Source of the DNA: Rhynchosporium graminicola
Taxonomy: Eukaryota > Ascomycota > Leotiomycetes > Helotiales > Ploettnerulaceae
Length of the DNA: 64,000 nt
NCBI GenBank assembly: GCA_900074885.1
Contig: FJUW01000020.1
Location: 20,359-84,358 of the forward strand
Reading direction: 5' to 3'
Below the pieces are notes generated by a model. It had not been told where the DNA came from, ran no database searches, and was given only the letters and a program-made list of their open reading frames with translations. A program made the translations under genes and the position numbers. Shown one piece after another: positions 11,775-22,233 of this stretch (position 1 is its first letter; every line of letters begins with the position of its first letter).

Positions 11775-14650
11775 GCGTAGTCTATAATAAGTAAGAATTC
11801 CGACTAGTCGTCTTAATAGTAAGAGATAAAAAGTCGTAATCTGTATTAGAGGTATTAGTTATAGATCTCTATTTAGCTATCTGTTTATAAGTAGTCTACT
11901 ATAGAAAGCTATCTTTTAGTACCGAGAATTATAATAATTATAGTCTAAAAATAAGAAACGAATTAAAGCCCTCTATTAGAGGTAATTATTAATAGAGCTC
12001 CGAAATAGTAGTATACATAATATAAGTAAAGCTTTATAAGATCGCGCGTATCGGAAGTCTTTCGGTATAGAATACTAATTACTTATTTACTAAAATAGTC
12101 GATAAATACGAGAATGTTATTATAGCTATATTTATCGCAGTTAAAGCTATAGTAGTCGACTGTAATATACTCCTATAGACGTGATAGTATAAGTAGAGGT
12201 TAGGAGAGGCCCGGTTTCTTATCGCGTAGTACTTGAATTCGTTAGTAAATATAATAGTTATAATAGTACTAGTTAATAGTTAAAGCGATTCCGTACTACT
12301 AGTATTATAATACTAGTAGTTATAAGGTCTTCTTTGCACTTAGATAGGCAGTCTCTAATTAGTCGTATACTTCGCGTATAAGTAGTATACGAAAGTATAA
12401 GATATTAAGTACGATTAGTTTTCCTTTATAAAGTAGAAGATCTTTTTCTATAGTTAGTTTTCTAAGAGTAGCGGAAAGAGCTTATTTCCGTAAAGCTTAG
12501 AGTAATAGCGTAGTACGATTAGTATTAAGTACTTATTATACTATAGAAAAGACTAGCAATAGGTTAGCGACTTCTAAAGTGTTAATAAGCTTAAAGTTAT
12601 CTATAGAGTTAGAGCTATTCTAGAGGTTACTTATAAGTAGTACTAGATCGATTTAGTCTTCGTATAATAGCTACTATAAATACTAAGTTCTTTTAGCGTT
12701 ATTCTAGTTATCTAATTTATCTGTTCAGCGAGAGAGAGCATTAGCGAGTAGATTATACTTCCTAAGTCGATAAGTAATTATAAAGTTATAATCTGTAAGT
12801 AGCTTAGCTTATTAGGCTTATTATACGTTTAGCTATTTAGAGGTTATAAAGTACTTAAGAGCTTTATAATTAGTAACGACGCGGATCTAATATAATACGC
12901 TTACGAGCTCAGATCTCTAGTTACTAAAAGATTATATAATTACGAGTATTTCCTTATCGTAAATAGCGTAATTAAGCTCAGCAGGTAGTATAGTCTTAGA
13001 GAAGTAGGCTACTAGGAACTAGTCTTCGTTATGCTATTATAATAGTATACTTACTATTACTTTATTACTAGCGTCTGTTTCGATTATATAAGGTAGATAT
13101 TACTAATAGTAGTAGAGGAGTAGTACCGAAGTGAGAGTATACTTTAGGTGATCAAAGGCATCTTTATACTCTCTAGCGAACCGAAATAATATGTTATTTT
13201 TAGTAAGTTATATAAGAAGTTTTATAATAATTCTATAATTCTTAATAAATCGTTAGTAGAAGTTATAAAAGCCTAAGAACGATTATACGCCCTTAACTAT
13301 AGTTAGGTAATTCTAAGATTATATAATATTAACTTTCTAAAGGTCTACCTCGATCCTAGAAGTAGAGATAATAAATCTAAGGTATTTAGTGCGAGTAATA
13401 TTAAATTCATACTTCTTAAGGTTAGCTTATAATCTAGTGTCTTATAATCGTTATAGTACCTTATATACGTATAATTAATACTATAGTAGGTCGTTAGAGT
13501 AAATCAGAATATCGTCTAGATATACTATATAGAAGTCGTCCAAGTAGTCGAATAAGACGTTATTCATATATCGCTAGTATATCGCAGGGCTATTAGTTAG
13601 ACTGAAAGAGAGTACCTTGTACTTATATATACCGTAACAGGTCCGGAAGGTCGTATACTCTTTAGATACTAGATCTATTCGAATTCGGTAGAACGCTTAG
13701 CGAATATCTAGTTTAGTAAATATCTTAGTAGTAGAGATTCTAGCTAGTGTTTTATCGATTAATAGTAGTAGATATTAATCTTTCCTTATAAGGTTATTAA
13801 GTGCGCGAAAGTCGATACAGAATCTTAGACTTCTATTAGCTTTCTTAACGAAAAGAATAAGTATAGCGTATAGTACTTAAGAAAGTTTGATAAAACCTTT
13901 AGCTAAGTTATTAGTAATATACGCCTTAACGACTTCAAGTTCTTCAGCTGATATCTTATATAAGGAGGAGTATTTAAAGTTCTTCTTAGCCCCTTTCTTA
14001 AGCTTAATTCGGTAATCGCATAAGTAATAAGGAGGGAGAATATCGCTAGCTTCCTTAGAAAAGATATATACCTACTAGCTATACTTGTAAGGGATCTATA
14101 GTTCTAAATCTAATTCGCTTAAGCTAATAGTAAATTACTAAGCGGTTTTACGACGTTCCGTAAGGTTAATAGTTAAAGATATGATAGTAGTATCGCGTTA
14201 CTAAACTGCGATTCAGTTATTAAGGAGCTTATCTATCTCGTAAAGGGTAATAGAGAAGATCTTATCGTTAGAAGACTTCTAGCGTTTATATAAGAGATAG
14301 AAGGCTAGGCTGCTAATCGTGTAAATCTTTAGCGTAGGAGGCTCTAGAAGAGGTCTAAGTATATAAGGTAATCTCTATCGCTTCCGAAATATCGTAATAG
14401 CTATTTTTATACTTTAAGTAGCTTCTATTAAGTCGCGAGATAGTATTCCGAGTAACTATTAGTCTATAGTATAAATTATACGGGTATAGTCTTATACGTA
14501 GGTCTTTAATATAGAGACTTCTAATTAGAGTTAAAGTAGAGATTCACACGGGATATAAGTAATAATATCGCTGAATTATACGTACTTCGGCCGTGTATTA
14601 GTAGCTTCTTTAGAGTATAAAGACTTCTCTTTACTACTCTATTCTTATTC

Positions 14651-16455
14651 TTCAAGTAATAAACACTTAGGCTTATCGTATCTATAATAAGTAGTATAAA
14701 CGCCGGAGAAATAGTCCTAACTAATCGGCAGTAGTAATAGAGGGTTAGTTACCTATAGAATACTCTCTAGGGGAGAGTTTTAGATATTTTTATAGCTATA
14801 AGTCTCCCTAGAAATGCGCTTTCGAGCTAGTAATAGTTATTTAATAATAGAGATAGAGTTAATAATAGCTCGAATATTAATAAGAGAGTTAGCTACGCTT
14901 CGCTATTCCTTATACGCTTCCTAGAACTGATTAAGGCGTTCGTCTCGTTCGTTAGCATCGTGTTAGTAGCGCTAGTAAGTATAGTATTTATATAAGTCCT
15001 TAATCTCGATCGGAGAGCTATAAACGTTACTAGGAGGAGTATATAGTAGCTAAATGATCTATCGTTTAGAGGCATCTAAGAGTACTTAATATTCCGAAAG
15101 CTAAGTCCTTCCGAGTATAATACTATAGTTTCCGAGAGTAGTAATAAGAAAGGGGGTAAATACCTAAACGCGACGATCTACTATTAAATTAAGTGTCGTA
15201 TAGTGACTAATAGTATTACTATTAACGCTATTAAAGCCTTTAATAGGAATTATATTTAGCAGAAAGTAAATTAAAAGTTTTAAGAAGAAAGAAAAGGATT
15301 TAAGAAAAGAATAATTAATAAAATAGTATCTATTAGCTCCAGAATCGAGAAGTGCAAGTAGCTTATATAAGAGTCTATTCTTAGTAAGAGTAGCACGTAT
15401 AGTAAACGATTAACTACTAAGAAGCTTCGTAAGGTTAAGATATCGCATATCTCGTATACTACCTAGGAAGGAGTCTTTCCTTAGGCGTAGTCTTTTACTA
15501 GCAGTTTAATATACTCTTAGGCGTTATTATACGTTTCTTCTAGCTCGCTATTNTTCAAGTAATAAACACTTAGGCTTATCGTATCTATAATAAGTAGTAT
15601 AAACGCCGGAGAAATAGTCCTAACTAATCGGCAGTAGTAATAGAGGGTTAGTTACCTATAGAATACTCTCTAGGGGAGAGTTTTAGATATTTTTATAGCT
15701 ATAAGTCTCCCTAGAAATGCGCTTTCGAGCTAGTAATAGTTATTTAATAATAGAGATAGAGTTAATAATAGCTCGAATATTAATAAGAGAGTTAGCTACG
15801 CTTCGCTATTCCTTATACGCTTCCTAGAACTGATTAAGGCGTTCGTCTCGTTCGTTAGCATCGTGTTAGTAGCGCTAGTAAGTATAGTATTTATATAAGT
15901 CCTTAATCTCGATCGGAGAGCTATAAACGTTACTAGGAGGAGTATATAGTAGCTAAATGATCTATCGTTTAGAGGCATCTAAGAGTACTTAATATTCCGA
16001 AAGCTAAGTCCTTCCGAGTATAATACTATAGTTTCCGAGAGTAGTAATAAGAAAGGGGGTAAATACCTAAACGCGACGATCTACTATTAAATTAAGTGTC
16101 GTATAGTGACTAATAGTATTACTATTAACGCTATTAAAGCCTTTAATAGGAATTATATTTAGCAGAAAGTAAATTAAAAGTTTTAAGAAGAAAGAAAAGG
16201 ATTTAAGAAAAGAATAATTAATAAAATAGTATCTATTAGCTCCAGAATCGAGAAGTGCAAGTAGCTTATATAAGAGTCTATTCTTAGTAAGAGTAGCACG
16301 TATAGTAAACGATTAACTACTAAGAAGCTTCGTAAGGTTAAGATATCGCATATCTCGTATACTACCTAGGAAGGAGTCTTTCCTTAGGCGTAGTCTTTTA
16401 CTAGCAGTTTAATATACTCTTAGGCGTTATTATACGTTTCTTCTAGCTCGCTATT
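14651..16455. repeat. 902-bp exact direct duplication joined by one N (probable assembly artefact)
   Basis: 14651-15552 is repeated as 15554-16455 around an N at 15553. Both copies carry the same spurious 60-codon open frame on the minus strand. Removing one copy restores collinearity with copies 1 and 3 of the same element. Confidence 0.9.
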
Positions 16456-17888
16456 AACGTTATTATTAGCGTTAATTACGTTAATTCGATACGGAGTATT
16501 AGATCGAGCTAATAATAAGCGTAGGTATAAGGTAAGCGTAAAGTAATAAGGAGCATTCGCCGGCGATTATATACGAGGCATATCATTTCGTATAAAGTAT
16601 AATACTTATTTACTAGTCGCACTAGTATTCTCGGGCGTAAGAAGACTAATTTGCAGATAAGAAGAGGAGTTAGTACTATAGCGCTAAGAGGAGGTATTTA
16701 TAGGGCGTTCCCGAGTCGCGCTAGCCTTAGCTAAAGACTCGGAATAGTAAGTCTTTTCAATAAATTAACCTTAGTCTTCAGCTTATATAGCCTTAACGTA
16801 TTCTTCTAGTATCCTTAATATTCAGTACTATTAGAAGAGCTATTTCCGTAGCTATATAAGTAGCTTCTCCTATAAGTCTATTTTCAGAGTCAATTGATCA
16901 TTTACTCTAGCTTTACAAGCTAGCGTACGAAACTCGTAGTAGAACGTCTAGAAGGTCTACTTATAATCTATCTTTAGCGCAGAGTAGCTAGCTCTTACAG
17001 TTTATTAGTCGTATAGATTAGATAAGAAGGAGATAAGTTAAGTAATTATATCGAGTGAATCGATTATACTACCTTCTTTGTTATATTCTAGTTCTAAGAA
17101 CGAGAGTTCTAGGTAAGTTCTAGCTATTCCTTCTGTTTAGTTAAGTAACTAATCTTTATAGTGATCTTCGTCGATAAAGTAGCTAGAGTAGCGCCGGAGA
17201 GCGTTACGTATCTGCACTTCCTAGAGTTTTAGAGAGTAGTCAATTCTATTAGAGAGCTTATTTAGAAAGTTCGGTATCTTCTCTATACGCGTAGTATATA
17301 ATATTAATAATATTCCTCCGGTAGATTATTCTCGATAACGATTATTAGGCGTAAGAGTAGCGTTATCTTCTTTAATTAATAGTAATAGTATTATACGCGA
17401 TTAAACGTTATTAAACGATATAGACTTAGTAGAGCGCTAGGTAGTTAACTAGCGTAGTTCTAGGAACTCGTCCCGTAACTAGCGTAGTTCTATAAATAGG
17501 TTAGCGTTTAATTATCTCTCCTTTACGAGCTTCTTTTCTGCCTCTTATAGCTAGTAAGCGTAGTCTTCCTATAAGTTACTTATAGTTACTATTAATACAG
17601 GGGTATTATCAGAAAGGTTTAGCGACTTAGTAAGTTCGTTAATTATAGTAGGAGCTAAGGAGCTTAACTCGGACGAGGCGTTATCGCGAGTACTCTCTAC
17701 TATAGAGAGAGGTAGGTTACAGTAAGTATTACGAGTCGCCGAAGAATAGGAAGTAGAGGAAGTCAGAGAACCGGTAGTCGATTTATCAGACTTAAGTTAC
17801 TTCGGTTTAGGTACTATTCTTCAAGTTTATACTTAGTATAAGCTTTCTCTATATAGTATAGTCTCTTGCGTTTAGTAGCTCTAGGCAT
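14893..17888 (-). pseudogene. Dead gag (and start of pol) of family 1, copy 2
   Basis: The reverse-strand reading starts at an ATG (first base 17888), with MPRATKRR-type basic residues as in copy 3 at 61991, and proceeds leftward. Two identical 60-codon open stretches (14893-15075 and 15796-15978) survive, but they lie in the falsely duplicated segment and are not in an evident gag frame. The peptide contains no Cys, His, Gln or Trp, which is what RIP of TGY, CAY, CAR and TGG codons leaves. Not expressed as a protein. Confidence 0.7.
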
Positions 17889-17951
17889 AGAGGTATAATA
17901 TAAGTAGATATTTACTATCTTCCTAAACGTAAGTAAAAGAGTTATAGATAA

Positions 17952-18282
17952 TATAACGCTTACTCTAGAAAGGTCTTAAAACTACCTGAGTAATAAGACC
18001 TTATATTACTATGAATATAAAGTAGTAAGAATCACTTAAGAATCTATAACTAAGGAGTAAAGAAGTAGAGAGAGAATAGAAGTATATATATGAAAAGGGG
18101 CCCCTAAACTCTACTCGTGTAATCTCGCTTAGCAGTAAGTGTTTCCACTAATAGGAAGAAGTAGAGAGAGAATAGAAGTATATATATGAAAAGGGGCCCC
18201 TAAACTCTACTCGTGTAATCTCGCTTAGCAGTAAGTGTTTCTACTAATAGGGAGAGACCTCCAAACCTGACCAGTCGTCACA
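17952..18282 (-). repeat. Family 1 LTR (5' LTR of copy 2) with 96-bp internal tandem duplication
   Basis: A 331-bp LTR, 96 bp longer than the other three. Unit 1 is 18061-18156 and unit 2 is 18157-18252, nearly identical. One visible difference is tttccact versus tttctact, itself a CpA-to-TpA change. The rest aligns with the 235-bp LTRs. Confidence 0.92.
18061..18252. repeat. 96-bp tandem duplication inside an LTR
   Basis: Two adjacent 96-bp units carrying the LTR TATA-like tract and the ggggcccc palindrome. The join lies at ataggaagaagtagag, with short homology to the sequence upstream of unit 1. No N is present at the join, so it is not the same kind of event as the three N-linked duplications. 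Confidence 0.9.
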
Positions 18283-19399
18283 TTCTTAGTAAGATAAGAC
18301 TTCTTAGGGCGTAATTCTACTGATTCGGCGCTAAGGGAAGAAGATAGTTTATTAGGAATAATATCCTCTCTCTTAGTACTATATATTAGAATAGAGTTTA
18401 TTAGCTTATTAAACTCCGCTATATACGGAGATTATAGTATTAGTTCTAGTAGGAGAGTCGAAGATAAGTAAGGGACTCCTATAAGGAACTTATCTTATAT
18501 AAAGATTAGTTTATCTATAGTATCTTCTAAAGAGTTATTCTTCTTCTCTTAGTTCGCTAATTATTATAAGAGGGAATAGATCAGGTTCGAGATACTTATA
18601 ATAATAGAAGTACTTAATAATTATACTCTTAATGAATTTCGCTTTTATTTTCCTTTCTCTCTTAGTTAGTACTTCCTTAATAAAGTATTAACGTTCTCTA
18701 GAGTAAGAGATATTTAAAGTAAGGGAAAGTATAATAAATTAGGTTCGGAAGTAAAACAAGAAAGGTTATATTAAGTCCTCTTAGAACTAGAGAGGTCTCT
18801 AGTTTATTAGTTAAGAGCTATTCTAGTAACTTAAAAAGGGGTATATTAGAGCTATTTCAGTAGTAATATATAAAGGTTAAAGTTCTAGAGTATTTATTAT
18901 ATTTTCTTTAAAATCTATCTATAATTCCTTTATACTAAAGGAGTTATTAAAGGAGCGTTAGTAAAGACCTCCTCTATTATACTATTTATAATAAGCTAAA
19001 TTAAACTCTAATTTATAGTTATCCGAGAGATCTCTAGTATCTTAGCTATATATAAGTAGTTATCGAATAACTAACTTAATAATAAGATATTATAGTAAGC
19101 TATCTCTAGCTATCTTAATCTTTTTATTTAATATAATAATATAAGACTTAAGGTAATATATAAGTAAGAATAAATAAGTAGGGAAGCTAAGAGCGATCTT
19201 ATATAATCTACTACGAAAGAAATAAAAAGATAAGGAAAGAAGAAGAAAAGAGATAGAGTATAAGGCACCTTATATATATATACTAATACTAGTCCGATAC
19301 TATACTAGGTCGGATACTAGTAGTGCCGGGATACCTATGAACTTAGGCCCTATTATCTATCCTTCTTCTCATGTGATATTCAGGTGAGCTATTATCATA
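18283..19399 (-). mobile_element. Family 2 chromovirus, 5' part, segment 2 (gag and 5' LTR)
   Basis: Continuation of the element split at 10342. 18283-19110 is family 2 gag in reverse orientation, collinear with about 8245-9080 and 47,650-48,490. The 5' LTR follows at 19132-19399. This is the innermost (oldest) recognisable insertion on the left side and borders the gene island. Confidence 0.9.
19132..19399 (-). repeat. Family 2 LTR (5' LTR), island-proximal
   Basis: A 268-bp reverse-orientation LTR aligned end to end with the other six. Its right boundary (gctattatcata, 19399) marks the last base of recognised transposon before the gene island. Confidence 0.92.
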
Positions 19400-22233
19400 T
19401 TTAGTCGATTTACGTCCTTTTGGAGCTTTTATACTAATCTTAGAAGCAGATTTAGGAGGTATAGCTGTAGACTGAATATATACTCTATAGATTAAGAGCT
19501 TTAAAAAGAAGTAGTTTGGAGGCAAATCGGTATAGTATTTATGGAGCTTTAGTAGTTTCTAGTTCTGATAATTATAGTATATTAATATTTAGTAAGGTTT
19601 ATACTAAAAGGCGGTGTACCGGCGTTATTTACTAAAGAATCACGCTAAACCGAAGAATCACTGTATTGGGACGTCAATCTCTGGACGAACGACGTCTGGA
19701 GCTTCCCGTCTTGCTTCGCTCACCCCCAAACACAGCAAACAATACCAACAGGGCTTGCACAATCCAGCCTCCAGCCGCAAATTCCATCACAGGGTCTTCT
19801 TTGGGCCATGTCCCTTCAAATCCCCAGAATATCGAGTTCCACGCGTGTGACCAAAAAAAAGACTGGTTATTGGCCTGCCCGATATACAGAGCCTGGACAG
19901 AATCATGGCTACGACTTGCCTCGGTTGTACCTAGGTATCTCAAGTAGTACCCGCTCAGGGCGCATACGGCTCTGGGACTTGAAAAACGGCTGGCTGCCTC
20001 TGCACAACATGATACCTACCTTGCAGCACAAGAAGCACGTTTGTAGTTGTCTGGGTTTCGCAATTGATCAGGCCAGTCTGAATGAATGCTTGACCCGAGA
20101 TCAGTCTTTTCACTTTCATTGGAAAGTGGACGAAGTAGCAAAATATCCCGGAACAATCGCTACACATAGGCTTACAGGTAGCACTGCCATGGAATGGCTT
20201 AGGGAGTTCTGGTTAACTCTTTTCGGCATGTCTCAGTGCCTCTGCCTCCTCGCACTGCCTTCAAGTTAGCAACACTGTGTGTGGGGTGTGGCCTATGCTT
20301 GCGTTGACAGGTCCATTTCCAGGAGCGTTCCTCCGATATGATATCCCAGGCTTCGGGGCAATTCTCCAAAGGGTTCGGCTGTCACATCTTCGTCTGAACC
20401 TGGTCTAAACTGTGGCTTGATAAATGTGTTTGACAGGCTGATCAAATTTAAGCTTCCTACCTAGTCAGCGACGACCCAGGCCAGCATTTCGTCCCTACTT
20501 GTATAAATCAAACGAGAACACAAGGGTGCGTTTGGTGTGTTGAAAGTTTGAGCTTCTAAATTGGGTGTGGTGTGTAAGGCGAGGTCATTCCACCTTTGAT
20601 GAAGAACTTAGGTACGGTTTCATGAGCACTCACCGCAGGGCTTGACATGCCCGTTTGCCTCCTGTGCCAATGAAGGAAAGCCTTATCTGTAATACTGTAT
20701 GTAGTTACTACCTACCTAGCCGAGCAGGGGCCAGTATAAGTACCGAGAAAACAGTTGCGTGTGAGCTGGCTGGAGAATTGCTTCTTCAGCCTATATAAAA
20801 CAAACAACTCCCAGACAAAAGCCATACGCCGGCCACACCTTGGCCGAATTTACAGTATAGGTCAATAGTAGGGTCTCTAATACGGCCTTCGAGCTTACAT
20901 AAATTGTAGTGTGGCTATTTTAGGCCTTTCGATCCTTAGTTCGCAGACATAAATTTATTCAGACTTTAAATACGGGTCATGAGTTGACTTCAGATTTATC
21001 ACTGATTTGTACTCCCTGCTTGAATGCACAGCGGCACTGCTCTGACCTGCCGCTATCAAAAATCACTAGGCTGCTCACCTCAATCCTGATACCTAGGTAT
21101 CGATAACTGACGACGATTAGTAGCGGATTTCTCCATAATTCCGAAGATCTTATCCTAGCACAATGGACTATCTCCAGAACAGGTACTGTACAAGTCTACG
21201 GTGTAAACAATTGCTCATTACCTATCAGCACGACCTTGTCCCCGACGCTCGCCTATGATAATCTTCCTGTATTTCATTAAGGTCAGGTTGTTTTCGCGTC
21301 TGTTAGTCGACGCGTGGACTCTCCATAACTTTACCGAGAAATTCGGCAACATCACGGCGAGCCAGACCGATACAAATACACCCCAACTACCTACAACGTC
21401 GTCAAGGATCTTCGAACACAAGACCCAAACCCTCTTCGTGCCACAACACACCTTTCACAGCAGGATAACGACTCCAGGAATCCGGGCACCTGTTGAGGTC
21501 CCCATTCAAGCCGTCCTAATCTAATTTGGAAGAGGGCTCGCATGAGAGCACCCGCAATTGCAGCATCCCCGCTGCACGACGCCTGCTTGCATTACTAGCA
21601 TTATTAGCATTCCCAGATTCTCGGTACGTTTCATCTTTAGCTCACCTATGCTATACAGCATGCATGTCCGTACGACGCCGTTTGCTGTTATGCTTGCTTT
21701 ATTGGCTCTCTCGACTTTCTTTTTCTCTGTCTGCCAAGAGGCGGTGAATATCGTCACTATCTACAGATGCAGCTCCCCATACTGAGATACATCATACATC
21801 TCGGGGATGCGACTTCAACATCAGCTCCGACCCTTGAAAATGTAGGCGTCTTGCACGTGTGGAAGAGAGAAGATCATCTTGGAGGTAATCCAGAAATGAC
21901 GATCACATGATTTCCTTCAATTTTCAAGCCCAGACCAGCATTCGTGTCGCACAATTTCGAATTTCAGTATCAACAAATATGCTTCGTTTGGGGTACTCTC
22001 AAGGGGTCTACAGTCGTTGATATGGAGTTTGTTGCCAGTTTCTATTCCGCATAATAAGTCTTGGGCGTTAACCTCTGCATACTCCCACTCGCCACCACTT
22101 CCACCAGATCAAGCTTCGTCATTCGATGCTCAACCATCCAACTCGATAAACAAGATTTTCAGACCTCGTCTGACTTTCAAGACCAAATTCCAAGAAAAGA
22201 AACGACCATGGCTTGGAGTCACGAAGGGCGCAA
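19400..22233. other. Transition zone and long intergenic region upstream of the EED-like gene
   Basis: 19400-19613 is AT-rich and partly RIP-like, with no recognised element. From about 19,614 the composition becomes normal, with CpA and TpG back. Several open frames of 60-150 codons on both strands (largest 19808-20269 +, 153 codons) overlap one another, have no recognisable domain and no matching splice structure, so I do not call genes. The last few hundred bases presumably hold the promoter and 5' UTR of the EED-like gene. I see no tRNA or other RNA gene. Confidence 0.6.

Larger units (their letters stand above)
10343..18282 (-). mobile_element. Family 1 chromovirus, copy 2, complete element with both LTRs, RIP-inactivated
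   Basis: Reverse-orientation full-length element: 3' LTR 10343-10577, purine tract complement 10578-10597, chromodomain and integrase about 10,660-12,350, RNase H and RT about 12,700-14,000, gag about 15,000-17,888, 5' LTR 17952-18282. Flanked by the 5-bp target duplication ttctt (10338-10342 and 18283-18287). The raw span of 7940 bp is inflated by two N-joined false duplications (392 and 903 bp) and by a 96-bp tandem duplication in the 5' LTR. Without these it is 6549 bp, matching about 6565 bp reconstructed from copies 1 and 3. The gag start is probably the ATG whose first base is 17888; the same codons begin gag in copy 3. Confidence 0.93.

Noticed and set aside
14893..15978. Two identical 60-codon ORFs as a possible small repeated gene
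   Set aside because: They are the same sequence doubled by the N-joined false duplication at 15,553 and lie within a dead retrotransposon.
19343..19525. 60-codon minus-strand ORF with a basic PKSASKISIKAPKGRKS stretch
   Set aside because: It runs across the LTR boundary at 19399, so half of it is LTR sequence; no support as a gene.
19808..20269. 153-codon plus-strand ORF and overlapping 70-93-codon ORFs on both strands
   Set aside because: They overlap one another on opposite strands, show no recognisable motif and no continuation through introns. Random ORFs of this size are expected in 2.6 kb of non-RIPed DNA.
21218..21785. Cluster of 73-89-codon ORFs on both strands
   Set aside because: Low-complexity Leu/Ala/Ser content and mutual antisense overlap; no domain and no neighbour logic.
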